Source of the DNA: an uncultured Prochlorococcus sp.
GTDB lineage: Bacteria; Cyanobacteriota; Cyanobacteriia; PCC-6307; Cyanobiaceae
Direction of reading: 5' to 3'
Length of the DNA: 55,883 bases
NCBI RefSeq assembly: GCF_902522795.1
Contig: NZ_CABYWZ010000010.1
Location: forward strand, 1 to 55,883
The notes under the pieces were generated by a model, which was not told where the DNA came from, did not search any database, and saw only the letters and a list, made by a program, of their open reading frames with translations. Position numbers and translations under genes: made by a program. Shown here in pieces: positions 10,568-19,921 of the stretch (within the stretch, counting starts at the first letter, position 1; every line of letters starts with the position of its first letter).

Positions 10568-11305
10568 TTGAAAATTATCATAAATAAACCTACAAAATTA
10601 ATTTTGGGAATAGAAGATCAGGCTTTAATTTTTTCGACAAATAATTTACCTGGATTTGATCAAATGGCTTTAGATTTAAATTCTTTAGATCAGACAATTT
10701 CGAATCCTGAAATAATTCTCACATTAAGGTTCTACTATTGGAAAGGAGATTGGCTTTCAATTGGCTATCACCAAAAGGAAATTCCTCTTCATTGGGAAAA
10801 TTTATTATCAAATGGGGAAATAAATATTGTTAGACGTCCCTCTGGAGGGGGGGCTGTTCTGCATTCAGGAGGCATTACATATGCATTAACATTTAAAAAA
10901 ACTTACTATAAAGTCCTAAGTTATGAAATGGTTAATAATTGGTTAATTAAAAGTTTTAGAGAATTAGGTCTAAACTTACGATATGGTAATTTACGAAAAT
11001 CAAGCATTAAAACAAATTGTTTTGGAACTTCATTAATTTCTGATTTAGTTGATCAGGATGGGTTTAAGAGAATAGGTAGTGCCCAATTTCGTAAAAAAGG
11101 TGCATTCCTTCAACATGGAGAGATTCAAACAAATCCTTCAAGAGATTTATGGTTCAAATTATTTAAAGAAGAAGCTCCCCCAAAAGTAAATTTAAAACTA
11201 ACAAATGATGAAATAATTCAACATTTGAGGAATTCATTCCTTAAAAATAAATCAAATATAAATTTCAAAAATATTGCCCTAGATAATAAAAATAGAAAAT
11301 TTTAA
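10568..11305 (+). CDS. lplA: Lipoate-protein ligase A-like protein (BPL/LPL fold)
   Basis: The protein belongs to the biotin/lipoate protein ligase fold and probably attaches or transfers lipoyl or octanoyl groups to E2 or glycine-cleavage proteins. It has the lipoate-binding motif [15 protein letters not shown] near residues 90-104 and the catalytic-lysine region [20 protein letters not shown] near 170. At 245 residues it is shorter than E. coli LplA and lacks its accessory C-terminal domain. I used a TTG start at the head of the frame because the next ATG would cut into the conserved MALDLNS helix. The exact transferase type is uncertain. Confidence 0.8.
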   Translation: MKIIINKPTKLILGIEDQALIFSTNNLPGFDQMALDLNSLDQTISNPEIILTLRFYYWKGDWLSIGYHQKEIPLHWENLLSNGEINIVRRPSGGGAVLHSGGITYALTFKKTYYKVLSYEMVNNWLIKSFRELGLNLRYGNLRKSSIKTNCFGTSLISDLVDQDGFKRIGSAQFRKKGAFLQHGEIQTNPSRDLWFKLFKEEAPPKVNLKLTNDEIIQHLRNSFLKNKSNINFKNIALDNKNRKF

Positions 11306-11317
11306 TGACAAGAATTA

Positions 11318-12541
11318 TTAAAGATCTCCTTTCTGCTTCATTGAATTAATTATTCTTGGCAATTCAATTCCTAAGGGATAATGATTTTTAAAGTTTAATT
11401 TGTTAACAATCTCTGAAGGCAAATTAAAACCTAATTTGTTCAATACAAAGTTTCCAATTTTTGACCTATCAATTATCCCTAAAGGGATATCGGCAGCATT
11501 GAGAACCAATAAAAAACCTTCATTTGTTTCTTCAAGTTTTTCTATAGTTCTCCATAATTTATCGTTATAAGATACACTATCAAAACTATCGATTGGTTTC
11601 TTAAAATCTCCAACAAAGTTCCGTTCCCATTTTTTTAATGAAAGAGTTTTTAAAATATTCTGATCAACAAAACCCGTCCATCTACCATTATTCGTAACAA
11701 AAAAATATTTATCCGATGCATTGTTTTTATTTTTTATTAATGTATTAAATTCTGAGAAATTTGAATCGTATTCAATTTTCCTTAAAGGCTTTAATTTGAT
11801 TTCAGAAACTTTACTAAATTTAAGTATGTTTTCAATTTTAAAAAATTGACTTTCAGATTTTGAAGAATTAACTCCAAACAAGCCTAAAAAAGAAAGAATA
11901 AAACCAAAGTAAAAGTTAAATCTAAATAAACAAACTATCCCAAAAAATAAAACAAAAAAAGATAATAATAAATTTACTTTATTGAGGATATTTCTTCCTT
12001 TATTTTTACTCCCTGAGAAATGCCAAATAATACTTTTTAATAAATTTCCCCCATCTAAAGAACCAATTGGAATCAAATTTAAGAAACCTAAGAATAAATT
12101 AAATATACCTACCCTAGAAATTACATTAACTACTATTTGTTCTTGAGATGCACTGTTATTACTAATTAAAAGTAGGATTGATGCTGTAGCGAAACATAAA
12201 AGAGGTCTAACAATTGCAATTTTTATATTACCTAAAGCAGTTTGACAATACTTATCTATTTGTAAAATTGCTCCTAGAAAATAAAAAGTAATTTTTTTTA
12301 TTTTTACTCCCTGATTAAGTGAAACAAAAGTATGAAAAACCTCATGAAAAATAATTGAAGATAATAAGAAAAAAGAAGTTAAAAATCCTATAATCCAAGA
12401 TTCTTTAATATTATAAATATCACCCGAAGTTAAATTAACCTGATTACTAATACTCCATGTGAATAAAAAGAGAATAGCAATCCAATAAGGGTGAACTTTA
12501 AAGGGAATTCCCCATATTTTAAAAATTTGCCAACTTCTCAA
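11318..12541 (-). CDS. Site-2 protease family (M50) membrane metalloprotease with CBS-like tail
   Basis: This is an intramembrane zinc metalloprotease of the S2P/M50 class. The HEVFH motif at residues 66-70 gives two zinc ligands and the catalytic Glu. NLIPIGSLDGGNLL near 155-168 supplies the third, aspartate ligand. Five or six hydrophobic segments occupy the first 230 residues. The last 170 residues (YFFVTNNGRWTGFVDQN and VLNAADIPLGIIDRS) look like a pair of CBS domains, as in the cyanobacterial M50B subgroup. Substrates are unknown; family members cleave anti-sigma factors or other membrane regulators. It converges on lplA. Confidence 0.88.
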   Translation of the reverse strand: MRSWQIFKIWGIPFKVHPYWIAILFLFTWSISNQVNLTSGDIYNIKESWIIGFLTSFFLLSSIIFHEVFHTFVSLNQGVKIKKITFYFLGAILQIDKYCQTALGNIKIAIVRPLLCFATASILLLISNNSASQEQIVVNVISRVGIFNLFLGFLNLIPIGSLDGGNLLKSIIWHFSGSKNKGRNILNKVNLLLSFFVLFFGIVCLFRFNFYFGFILSFLGLFGVNSSKSESQFFKIENILKFSKVSEIKLKPLRKIEYDSNFSEFNTLIKNKNNASDKYFFVTNNGRWTGFVDQNILKTLSLKKWERNFVGDFKKPIDSFDSVSYNDKLWRTIEKLEETNEGFLLVLNAADIPLGIIDRSKIGNFVLNKLGFNLPSEIVNKLNFKNHYPLGIELPRIINSMKQKGDL

Positions 12542-12596
12542 AAATAATCTCCGCTATATTTAGCAATAATATTAATTTTACATAAAGGCTAATTAT

Positions 12597-13253
12597 ATGC
12601 CCAAGAGTAATACTTTAATTAAAATTTGTGGCTTAACGTCAGAAGAACAAGCTCTTCAAGTCGCAAAATTAGGAGCGCATGCTATCGGCATTATTTCCGT
12701 AGAACAGTCACCAAGATATGTATCAGCTGAAATTAAGAAAAATATTTTTACAACTTTAGAAAGTTTGTATCCAAAAGTCGAGAGAGTATCGGTTGTTCAA
12801 AATTGTCCAATAGACTTAATTATTCAAAATTTCTTAGGAAAACCAAGTGAAACGATCATTCAATTACATGGAGATGAAGATATTGATTATTGCAAAGAAA
12901 TAAGGGAAAAAATACCCAATATTGGCCTATGGAAGGCTTTCAGAATAAAGACGGAAAAGGACATAAATAAAATTAAACCTTTTGAGGATTTTGTAGATGC
13001 TATACTACTTGATTCTTGGAATAAAGATACTTATGGAGGTTCAGGAAAAAAAATAAATTCTATTTATTTAAAGAATTTGCAATTTAGCAAACCATGGTGG
13101 TTGGCAGGTGGAATATCAATTGAATGGATTGATGAAATCCTCACTGACTTCAACCCAGATGGATTAGATATTTCAAGTAGTATTGAGATATACCCAGGTT
13201 TAAAAGATATTAAAAAAACAGAAGATCTTTTTAAGTTTTTAAAAAGTAATTAG
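12597..13253 (+). CDS. trpF: Phosphoribosylanthranilate isomerase
   Basis: TrpF converts N-(5-phosphoribosyl)anthranilate to its carboxyphenylamino-deoxyribulose phosphate form, the third step from chorismate to tryptophan. The 218-residue beta-alpha barrel begins IKICGLTSEEQALQVAKLGA, with the catalytic Cys in KICG. Other family motifs are QLHGDED, the catalytic Asp region AILLDSW, YGGSGKK, and the phosphate-binding WLAGGIS. It overlaps the folE end by four bases, tail to tail. Confidence 0.95.
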   Translation: MPKSNTLIKICGLTSEEQALQVAKLGAHAIGIISVEQSPRYVSAEIKKNIFTTLESLYPKVERVSVVQNCPIDLIIQNFLGKPSETIIQLHGDEDIDYCKEIREKIPNIGLWKAFRIKTEKDINKIKPFEDFVDAILLDSWNKDTYGGSGKKINSIYLKNLQFSKPWWLAGGISIEWIDEILTDFNPDGLDISSSIEIYPGLKDIKKTEDLFKFLKSN

Positions 13254-13990
13254 TAATTATTAGTAGCAGACTGCTGTTTTACAAGCTCAAAAAATTCTTG
13301 TTTTAAACTTAAGTCGTGCCTAAAATCACCTCTAACCACAGAATTAATCATACTTGTATTTGGTTCTTTGACTCCCCTCCACTTCATACAATAATGTTGG
13401 GCCTTTACAATAATGCCTAAACCTTTAGGCTCACACAGTTTTTCAATTTCATCTGCGAGGATCATTACAGCTTCTTCCTGAATATGAGGTCTTGAAAAAA
13501 CCCAATCAGCAACCCTAGCAAATTTTGAAAGTCCTATGACTTTTTTCCCGGGTTTAATACCTATCCAACACTCTCCTAGAATTGGAACTAAATGATGTGA
13601 ACATGCAGATCTTACTGAAATTGGACCAACTGTATAAATTTCATCGAGATTTTTATCATTAGGGAAACTTGTAACTTTAGGTTGTTCATGATATCTGCCT
13701 TTAAAAACTTCATTTAAATACATTTTTGAAACTCTTTCAGCAGTTTCTTGAGTATTATGATCATTTTCAACATCGATTACAAGAGACTTTAGTAGGTCTT
13801 TGACTCTTGAGGCTACTTCTTTTTCTAAAATTTCTAATTCACCAGGATTAATAAAATCAGAAATATTATCGTTAGCGCTAAATCTTGTTCCAGAATTCTT
13901 AATTCTGTCTCTTATAATTTCAGAAATTAGTTTATTAGTAATCTGGTCGTCAAAGTTTCTAATATTATCGTTGGGTAATGTAGAGGTCAT
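13250..13990 (-). CDS. folE: GTP cyclohydrolase I
   Basis: FolE opens GTP to 7,8-dihydroneopterin triphosphate, the first step of folate and pterin synthesis. The C-terminal catalytic part shows CSHHLVPILGECWIG (zinc Cys and His residues), GKKVIGLSKFARV, and AQHYCMKWRGV with the second zinc Cys. The N-terminal 60 residues are extended and weakly conserved. The sequence departs from the common CEHH form (here CSHH) and from the usual RPQ.QE (here RPHIQEE), so it is a divergent member. The zinc ligands are present, so activity is likely. Confidence 0.88.
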   Translation of the reverse strand: MTSTLPNDNIRNFDDQITNKLISEIIRDRIKNSGTRFSANDNISDFINPGELEILEKEVASRVKDLLKSLVIDVENDHNTQETAERVSKMYLNEVFKGRYHEQPKVTSFPNDKNLDEIYTVGPISVRSACSHHLVPILGECWIGIKPGKKVIGLSKFARVADWVFSRPHIQEEAVMILADEIEKLCEPKGLGIIVKAQHYCMKWRGVKEPNTSMINSVVRGDFRHDLSLKQEFFELVKQQSATNNY

Positions 13991-14144
13991 AAAATTTTAA
14001 ACAGAAAATTGTATGCAACTTAATTAACTGTATCTTCCAAAAGCTTAATTGCTCATATACTATATCACATTCTCTTGTTCAATCGGGTTCAAATTGCACT
14101 AATAAAAATCACTATTTTAAGATTAGGTAGATAAACAGAATTTT

Positions 14145-14852
14145 TTAAAAGGCTCCGCCAGAAGGCATCAAAGTCAAGTCTTCGATCAATTGTGATTCAG
14201 GTTTTTGAGCCATGTAGAGGATAGTTTCTGATACCTCTTTTGAGGAGAGCATAGAAGTTCTATCAAAATTGGAATTGATTGATTCGGAGTCCCAAAGAGG
14301 AGTATTTACTGAACCAAGAGTTATTGTGCACGCTCTTATTGAATTAGATCTCTCCTCCTCCCTCAAACATTTAGTAAACATAGCTAGTGCAGATTTTGAA
14401 ACACAATAAGCTCCCCATTGAGGGAATGCATTATAAGAGGCATGACTACTAACATTAATAACTAAACCGCCATTTTTTCTCATTTGAGGAATTATTGAAC
14501 TACAAATTTGAAAAACACTTGTGAGGTTTATTTGAATAGTTTGTTCCCATTCACCTAATTCCATTTCAATTAAAGGGCTATTAAATGCGCAACCGGCATT
14601 ATTTATCAATACTGAAGGGCAACCATACTTCTCAATTGCCTCATTAACACAATGCTTTATTTCTAGAGGATTAGATAAATCACATTTCACTAGGTTAATT
14701 TTTGATTTAGTGGTCAACAGTTCTTTCTTTAGTTTCTCCATTAAATCCATATTCCTAGAGAGTAAAATTAAATCCCAGCCAGCATTGGCAAAAGTAATTG
14801 CGGTAGATCTACCAATACCTTTCGTAGCACCTGTTATAAAAGCTAGTTTCAA
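14145..14852 (-). CDS. Short-chain dehydrogenase/reductase
   Basis: This is a classical SDR enzyme of about 235 residues with TGATKGIGRS for the NAD(P) loop, NNAG in the middle, and the catalytic Ser with YCVSK (YxxxK). It resembles 3-oxoacyl-ACP reductases but the substrate cannot be assigned. The frame is open to 14894 inside the end of accA, but both candidate starts are TTG. I prefer the TTG at 14852, two bases after the accA stop, since it begins directly before the first strand LKLAFITGATKG. It belongs to the ado-aar-accA-SDR run, which suggests a lipid role. Confidence 0.85.
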   Translation of the reverse strand: MKLAFITGATKGIGRSTAITFANAGWDLILLSRNMDLMEKLKKELLTTKSKINLVKCDLSNPLEIKHCVNEAIEKYGCPSVLINNAGCAFNSPLIEMELGEWEQTIQINLTSVFQICSSIIPQMRKNGGLVINVSSHASYNAFPQWGAYCVSKSALAMFTKCLREEERSNSIRACTITLGSVNTPLWDSESINSNFDRTSMLSSKEVSETILYMAQKPESQLIEDLTLMPSGGAF

Positions 14853-14853
14853 G

Positions 14854-15861
14854 TTATTCAGTTTTTTGGGGAATTTCACTATAAATCTCTTCAATATTAT
14901 TTGCTTCGATAAATTTACCTAAAACCCTGAACTTTTTGTATCTTTCCTCAATTAATTCATCTTCAGGCATTTGCAGTAGAGAATTAAGGTGTTTCTCAAT
15001 AGCCTCTTTTAGTGTGTTACCAGCATCTAAAGGAGCCCAATTATTCCCACCAGAAGGTTCTGGTAATACCTCGTCTATTATACCTAATTTAAGTAAATCT
15101 TTACCTGTAATTTTAAGTGCTAATGCAGCTTCTGGTGCTTTCGCAGCATCTCTCCACAAAATTGATGCACATGCTTCCGGACTAGCAACTGTGTAAACAC
15201 TGTGTTCAAACATTAGTAACCTATCGGCTACACCTATTCCAAGTGCGCCTCCCGAACCTCCCTCTCCAATGACAGTAGCCACAATTGGAACTTTTAATCC
15301 AAACATCTCTCGAAGGTTTCTTGCAATCGCTTCACCTTGACCTTGTTCTTCAGCTTTTAAACCAGCATAAGCTCCAGGAGTATCAATAAATGTAAGAATT
15401 GGCAAAGAGAATCTATTTGCATGCTGCATTAATCTAAGAGCTTTTCTGTAACCTCCTGGTTTTGCCATCCCAAAGTTTCTTACTACATTTTCTTTTGTAT
15501 CCCTTCCTTTCTGATGCCCTAAAATCAATACTGGTTTATTATTTATAGAACCTATCCCCCCAATAAGTGCCATATCATCGCCACCATTTCTGTCTCCATG
15601 TAATTCGATCCAGTCATCACAAAACATTTGAACAAAGTCCAAAGTACTTGGTCTTTGAGGATGCCTAGCCACCTGAATTTTTTGAGCAGGGGTGAGAGAT
15701 TTAAATATTTCTTCTCTTCTTCTCGCAGCTAAGGTTTCAAGCTGTAGAAGCTGTTGACTTACATCTACTTCTGAATCTCGAGCTAATTCTTTAATTTGCT
15801 CTATCTGCTTCTCAAGTTCAACAAGAGGCTTTTCAAAATCAAGAAGGTAACGTTTAGCCAT
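14854..15861 (-). CDS. accA: Acetyl-CoA carboxylase carboxyltransferase subunit alpha
   Basis: AccA is half of the carboxyltransferase that makes malonyl-CoA from acetyl-CoA for fatty-acid synthesis. The 335-residue product starts [20 protein letters not shown] with the family's long N-terminal helix and has [45 protein letters not shown], and [16 protein letters not shown], all hallmark segments. It is four bases downstream of the acyl-ACP reductase, so fatty-acid supply and alkane output are in one transcript. Confidence 0.98.
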   Translation of the reverse strand: MAKRYLLDFEKPLVELEKQIEQIKELARDSEVDVSQQLLQLETLAARRREEIFKSLTPAQKIQVARHPQRPSTLDFVQMFCDDWIELHGDRNGGDDMALIGGIGSINNKPVLILGHQKGRDTKENVVRNFGMAKPGGYRKALRLMQHANRFSLPILTFIDTPGAYAGLKAEEQGQGEAIARNLREMFGLKVPIVATVIGEGGSGGALGIGVADRLLMFEHSVYTVASPEACASILWRDAAKAPEAALALKITGKDLLKLGIIDEVLPEPSGGNNWAPLDAGNTLKEAIEKHLNSLLQMPEDELIEERYKKFRVLGKFIEANNIEEIYSEIPQKTE

Positions 15862-15865
15862 AATT

Positions 15866-16906
15866 TCAGACAGTTAATACTTTAGGCTGCTTATCAAGTC
15901 CAATGGCGGAAAAACCATGCTTTAAAGAAGCTGCTCCAATAAATTCCATCTTTTCAAGTGAAATGTTATTTCTTCCCCAACTAAAGTTTGTATGACACTT
16001 TTCAAATTCTAAAATCATTGCTTCTGCAAAGCAAGCAAACATCTCTCGCTGAGGGTTTTGCATTTCCGCAAGTTCCATCATATTCCAACCAATATCATTG
16101 AAAAACTTTACTATACCTCCTTTTAAAACATAAATATTTTCACCCTGAAATTTCTCATCAAGATTTTTGGGGTATCCACCATCAATCATTAAACATGGTT
16201 TTTTTAAGTTATCAGTATCAATTTCAATAGTTTTAGGCATACTTGCAACCCACACAACAATATCCGCCTGAGGCAATGCCTCATCTAAACTTGTTATAGT
16301 GCCACCATCTAATTCTTTTTGTAACATTGCCAGAGGTTCTTGTTGTCTTGCTACCATAAGAAGTTCTGAAATCCCAGTTTTATTAATAAGCCATCTACAA
16401 ACAGCACTACCAATATCACCTGTAGCACCAATTACAGCAACAGTTGTTTTTTTTAGGTCTATCCCAATGCGAGGCGCATTTATTTCTAGTTGCTTACAAA
16501 TAACCCAGGCGGTATGAGTATTGCCAGTAGTAAACCTTTCCCACTCTAATGAAGTATTTCTAATTTGTTTATGCTGTAGAAGATTAAAATTCTCAAAAAT
16601 AATAGAAGTAAATCCTCCTAAAGCAGTAATGTTAATGCCTTTTTTCTGAGCTAGTTCCATAGCATTTAGTACTTTTCTTCTAGCCGTTTTAAACCTAGAA
16701 AGCATTTCAGGAACAAAGCACGAATCTATATAAGAACCTTCAATAGATATTCCAGTAGCACTCTTAACTTCTACATTTTCAACAAGCTGAGGAGGCGCAG
16801 TACACCAAACATCCAAGTCACCATCAGCAATATGATCAAAGCCTAGCATCGAAGCTTTTCTTTTTGCATCTTCAAAACTGGTTGAATGGCCTATTAACCC
16901 AAACAT
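15866..16906 (-). CDS. aar: Long-chain acyl-ACP reductase (alkane pathway)
   Basis: AAR reduces fatty acyl-ACP to the fatty aldehyde using NADPH, the first step of cyanobacterial alkane synthesis. The 346-residue protein begins [18 protein letters not shown], has the Rossmann motif [14 protein letters not shown] near residue 160, and a conserved Cys at residue 292 in MFACFAE, matching the thioester-forming cysteine of the family. It lies 108 bases downstream of ado and four bases upstream of accA on the same strand. Confidence 0.97.
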   Translation of the reverse strand: MFGLIGHSTSFEDAKRKASMLGFDHIADGDLDVWCTAPPQLVENVEVKSATGISIEGSYIDSCFVPEMLSRFKTARRKVLNAMELAQKKGINITALGGFTSIIFENFNLLQHKQIRNTSLEWERFTTGNTHTAWVICKQLEINAPRIGIDLKKTTVAVIGATGDIGSAVCRWLINKTGISELLMVARQQEPLAMLQKELDGGTITSLDEALPQADIVVWVASMPKTIEIDTDNLKKPCLMIDGGYPKNLDEKFQGENIYVLKGGIVKFFNDIGWNMMELAEMQNPQREMFACFAEAMILEFEKCHTNFSWGRNNISLEKMEFIGAASLKHGFSAIGLDKQPKVLTV

Positions 16907-17014
16907 TTAAAATTTATAAATGGTTTCTATATGATCTTATGAACAATAGCACAGAGCTAACAACTTAAATAGGATTGATTAATTATTAAAATTCTTGATT
17001 AATTAGAAATGTAA

Positions 17015-17770
17015 TTAGACGATAGCGGCCATAGCCATTCTTGCAATTTCTCTATTATCTAGACCTATTTCCATCAATGTATCTTGATAAGCAATCATAA
17101 ATTCTTCCATTAATTCTTCTCTGTCCATAGCTAAAACTGATGCGTCATCTGCTACTTCATCTAACATCTTTTTAATTAAAGGAAGATTAACCTTATTAGC
17201 TTCCATTAATTCCAATTTACAAGAAGATAAATTATCTTTAAGCCACTCTTGACCATAATTTAAATGAAGATATTCATCTTTAACCACTCCCTCTGTTATT
17301 TTTTTTGCAAAAGGATCCGCAACTCTTATGTAGACGTTATAAGCAGAAATTGCAAATGCTTCAATTAAGATGGCTTGTATTAAAAGACATGTTGTTAAAT
17401 TTCCTTTTTTAAGAGCAACTTGAAAATTACCATGTAATTTAGAAAAGAATTTTTTAGCAAAATCCATATCAGCTACTACACCTAAATTTCTTCCACATGC
17501 GGTGAAGCCTTTTTTATGCTTCATTTCCATTCTCGCCAATTTAGTTAACTCCTCTAACTCATTTGGAATTAAAGATGCTATTGAAATGTAATTATCATGA
17601 GCCTCTTGCTCTCCCTCTATGACAATTGCATTTATTCTACTGTATGCGTCCTTATAAGAATCTGTAGTGAAGTCGGGCAAATCTAAAGAAATCGGATTAG
17701 TCGATTCTTCAATAGTTTTTTTATTTGATTCTAGAGTTTGCATGTCAGTAATCTTTAGCTCATTATGCAT
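17015..17770 (-). CDS. ado: Aldehyde-deformylating oxygenase (alkane synthase)
   Basis: ADO is a ferritin-like di-iron enzyme that converts fatty aldehyde to an alkane one carbon shorter plus formate. The 251-residue protein shows the helix-bundle iron ligands in INAIVIEGEQEAHDNY, RMEMKHKKGFTACG, IEAFAISAYN and KDEYLHLNYG. The frame starts MHNELKITDMQT; the second ATG, at MQTLESNKK, is an alternative closer to relatives. It heads the ado-aar-accA-SDR run. In Prochlorococcus the product is expected to be mainly pentadecane or heptadecane. Confidence 0.97.
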   Translation of the reverse strand: MHNELKITDMQTLESNKKTIEESTNPISLDLPDFTTDSYKDAYSRINAIVIEGEQEAHDNYISIASLIPNELEELTKLARMEMKHKKGFTACGRNLGVVADMDFAKKFFSKLHGNFQVALKKGNLTTCLLIQAILIEAFAISAYNVYIRVADPFAKKITEGVVKDEYLHLNYGQEWLKDNLSSCKLELMEANKVNLPLIKKMLDEVADDASVLAMDREELMEEFMIAYQDTLMEIGLDNREIARMAMAAIV

Positions 17771-17854
17771 GAATATTACACGATTATAGAGAGTTTATTT
17801 AAATATCATGAAAATAGTTTCAATTGTTAAGTCACATTTTTTACTTAAACTTAT

Positions 17855-18649
17855 TTAGGAATTCATTGGCCAATCTGATTGCATCAGATTCATAATCAAT
17901 TTGAACCAATGATTAATCAATAATTCCTTTAAATTTTTCCCTAAAGACTCATTTGCTCCTCTACTATCTCCAATAACACCTGATTTACTGAAGTCGTCAG
18001 TAAGCCAAGCAGTAGGCGCATTGCCCTCTAAACTCCAACCTTCAGGAATCTCTAATTTATTTCCCTCATTTGGGCGTTCATTTCCTACTAATTCAGGTTT
18101 CAAAGCCAGCATCAAACTTGTTTCAGCTAAAGAGGCATGAAGCCCATCCTCAATCTCAGTTTTTGTTAACAATTCACTCAATCCATTCACACCACTCCAT
18201 AAGAAACAAGGGAAAACTGCCATCCCTGGTGCGACGCCTCTTAGTTCTCTTGCAGCTGTATTTAACAGTGAAATTTGACCTCCATGTCCATTAATTAATA
18301 TCAATCTTTTAAAACCCATTTCAGATAATTGGCCTCCGACTTCCTTTATCATTGAGGTTATTAAATTTGAGGAAAGTGAAATTGTCCCGGCAAAACCCTT
18401 ATGTTCTGGAGAAAAACCAATATATTGGGTTGGAAGTTTTTTTAATGGAATATCGGCAGAGAATAATTTAAAAACTTCACTAATAATTTCATCAACAAAA
18501 ATACTGTCTGTAGCAAGAGGCAAATGCGGTCCATGTTGTTCAACAGCACCGAATGGCCAAATCACTGTTGATCTTTTGTTTTTTGCAACGCACTCAATTT
18601 CTTGCCAATTTAAATATTCAAATTTATTAGGTATTGGTTTAAAGTTCAT
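17855..18649 (-). CDS. Creatininase-family amidohydrolase
   Basis: The protein belongs to the creatininase/creatinine amidohydrolase family of metal-dependent hydrolases. The metal-binding motifs are FGAVEQHGPHLPLATDS near residues 36-51 (Glu, His and Asp ligands) and LINGHGGQISLL near residue 118. At 264 residues it has normal family length. Creatinine itself is an unlikely substrate here; relatives include riboflavin-pathway formamide hydrolases and mycofactocin proteins, so the real substrate is open. It is 85 bases upstream of ado on the same strand. Confidence 0.85.
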   Translation of the reverse strand: MNFKPIPNKFEYLNWQEIECVAKNKRSTVIWPFGAVEQHGPHLPLATDSIFVDEIISEVFKLFSADIPLKKLPTQYIGFSPEHKGFAGTISLSSNLITSMIKEVGGQLSEMGFKRLILINGHGGQISLLNTAARELRGVAPGMAVFPCFLWSGVNGLSELLTKTEIEDGLHASLAETSLMLALKPELVGNERPNEGNKLEIPEGWSLEGNAPTAWLTDDFSKSGVIGDSRGANESLGKNLKELLINHWFKLIMNLMQSDWPMNS

Positions 18650-18715
18650 TAATTTTAATTTTGAGTACTAACATTTAGAGTATGTTAATAATTAATTATT
18701 CTTATTTTACCTACG

Positions 18716-19921
18716 ATGGGAGTCAGTAATAAAAATGCCCAAGATAATATCCAACCAAAGGGCAATAAAAAACCTATTCAGGTTCTTCATATAAGCAAGA
18801 AAGATACTCAAAAAATAGATAATGAGCAAACCAATTCGCTAAAAGAAATTAAAAAAGAAGATATCGCAATCAAACCGCAAATCATTAAAAATGATTCAGT
18901 AAAAAAAATTGAGGACAATAATGAAAACACCAATGATTTTGATATTTCTCAACAAAATTTAACTCAACAAGACTTAAATAGACCCCTTAATTTATCTGAT
19001 CAAAACACAGATTTTCAATTAGAAAGAACAGTTGATGAATTCGATTTTGATGAAAGTGCTTTTTTGGAGGCTTTAAATGCAAATGAGCCAATTGGGGCTA
19101 CAGGAGAAACAATTTCAGGTAAGGTTATAGCAATTGAAAGTGATGGACTATATGTTGACATAGGCGGAAAAGCACCCGGTTATATGCCCAAAAAAGAATG
19201 TTGTTTGGGTGTCATCACTAACTTTAAAGAAAAGTTTTCTATAGGTCTTGAAATGGAAGTTTTGGTTATCAAAGAACAAAATGCAGATGGGATGGTAACA
19301 GTGAGTGCTCGGGCATTAATTCTGAGACAAAGTTGGGAGAAAGTATCAAGTTCCGCAAAAAATGGAGAATTAATTAACGTTTTAATTAATGGATTTAACA
19401 GGGGTGGGCTTACGTGTGATGTAGATGGATTAAGAGGATTCATCCCTAGATCCCAAATTGAAGATGGTCAAGATTATCAATCTTTTGTTGGCAAAACTCT
19501 AAAAGTAGCGTTTCTTGAGGTGAATCCAGAATCCAGAAAATTAGTTCTCTCTGAAAAGAAAGCATCATTAGTCTCTAAACTTACAAGTTTAGAATTAGGT
19601 CAATTAATTGAAGGAGAAGTTTTAGCAGTAAAGCCATATGGCTTCTTTATAGATTTAGGAGGAGCTAGTGGACTTCTTCATCAATCCTCACTAACAAATG
19701 GATCGATTCGTTCTTTAAGAGAAGTTTTTAGAGAAGGGGAAATGATAAAAGCTTTAATATCTGAAATAGACCTTGAGAAAGGTCGTATTGGTCTTAATAC
19801 AGCACTCCTAGAAAACTCTGCGGGAGAATTAATTATTGATAAGCAAAAAGTTATGCAAGAAGCCACAGAGAGGGCACTAAAAACCAAAGCACTCTTCGAT
19901 AAAAAAGAACAAGATAAATGA
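18716..19921 (+). CDS. S1-domain RNA-binding protein, ribosomal protein S1-like
   Basis: This is a ribosomal-protein-S1 homologue with three S1 (OB-fold) domains: about residues 128-200 (ISGKVIAIESDGLYVDIGGK), 215-285 (NVLINGFNRGGLTCDVDGLR) and 298-370 (EGEVLAVKPYGFFIDLGG). The first 125 residues are charged, Asn/Gln-rich and look disordered. Cyanobacteria carry more than one S1 protein; with three domains and a long N-terminal tail this fits the second, Nbp1-type paralogue rather than certain ribosomal S1. Its end overlaps the next start by four bases, so it is translationally coupled to the Tab2-like gene. Confidence 0.88.
   Translation: MGVSNKNAQDNIQPKGNKKPIQVLHISKKDTQKIDNEQTNSLKEIKKEDIAIKPQIIKNDSVKKIEDNNENTNDFDISQQNLTQQDLNRPLNLSDQNTDFQLERTVDEFDFDESAFLEALNANEPIGATGETISGKVIAIESDGLYVDIGGKAPGYMPKKECCLGVITNFKEKFSIGLEMEVLVIKEQNADGMVTVSARALILRQSWEKVSSSAKNGELINVLINGFNRGGLTCDVDGLRGFIPRSQIEDGQDYQSFVGKTLKVAFLEVNPESRKLVLSEKKASLVSKLTSLELGQLIEGEVLAVKPYGFFIDLGGASGLLHQSSLTNGSIRSLREVFREGEMIKALISEIDLEKGRIGLNTALLENSAGELIIDKQKVMQEATERALKTKALFDKKEQDK

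Noticed and set aside
14086-14100. GGGTTCAAATTGC, resembling a tRNA T-loop, upstream of folE
   Set aside because: No flanking acceptor or anticodon stem can be formed, so it is not a tRNA.
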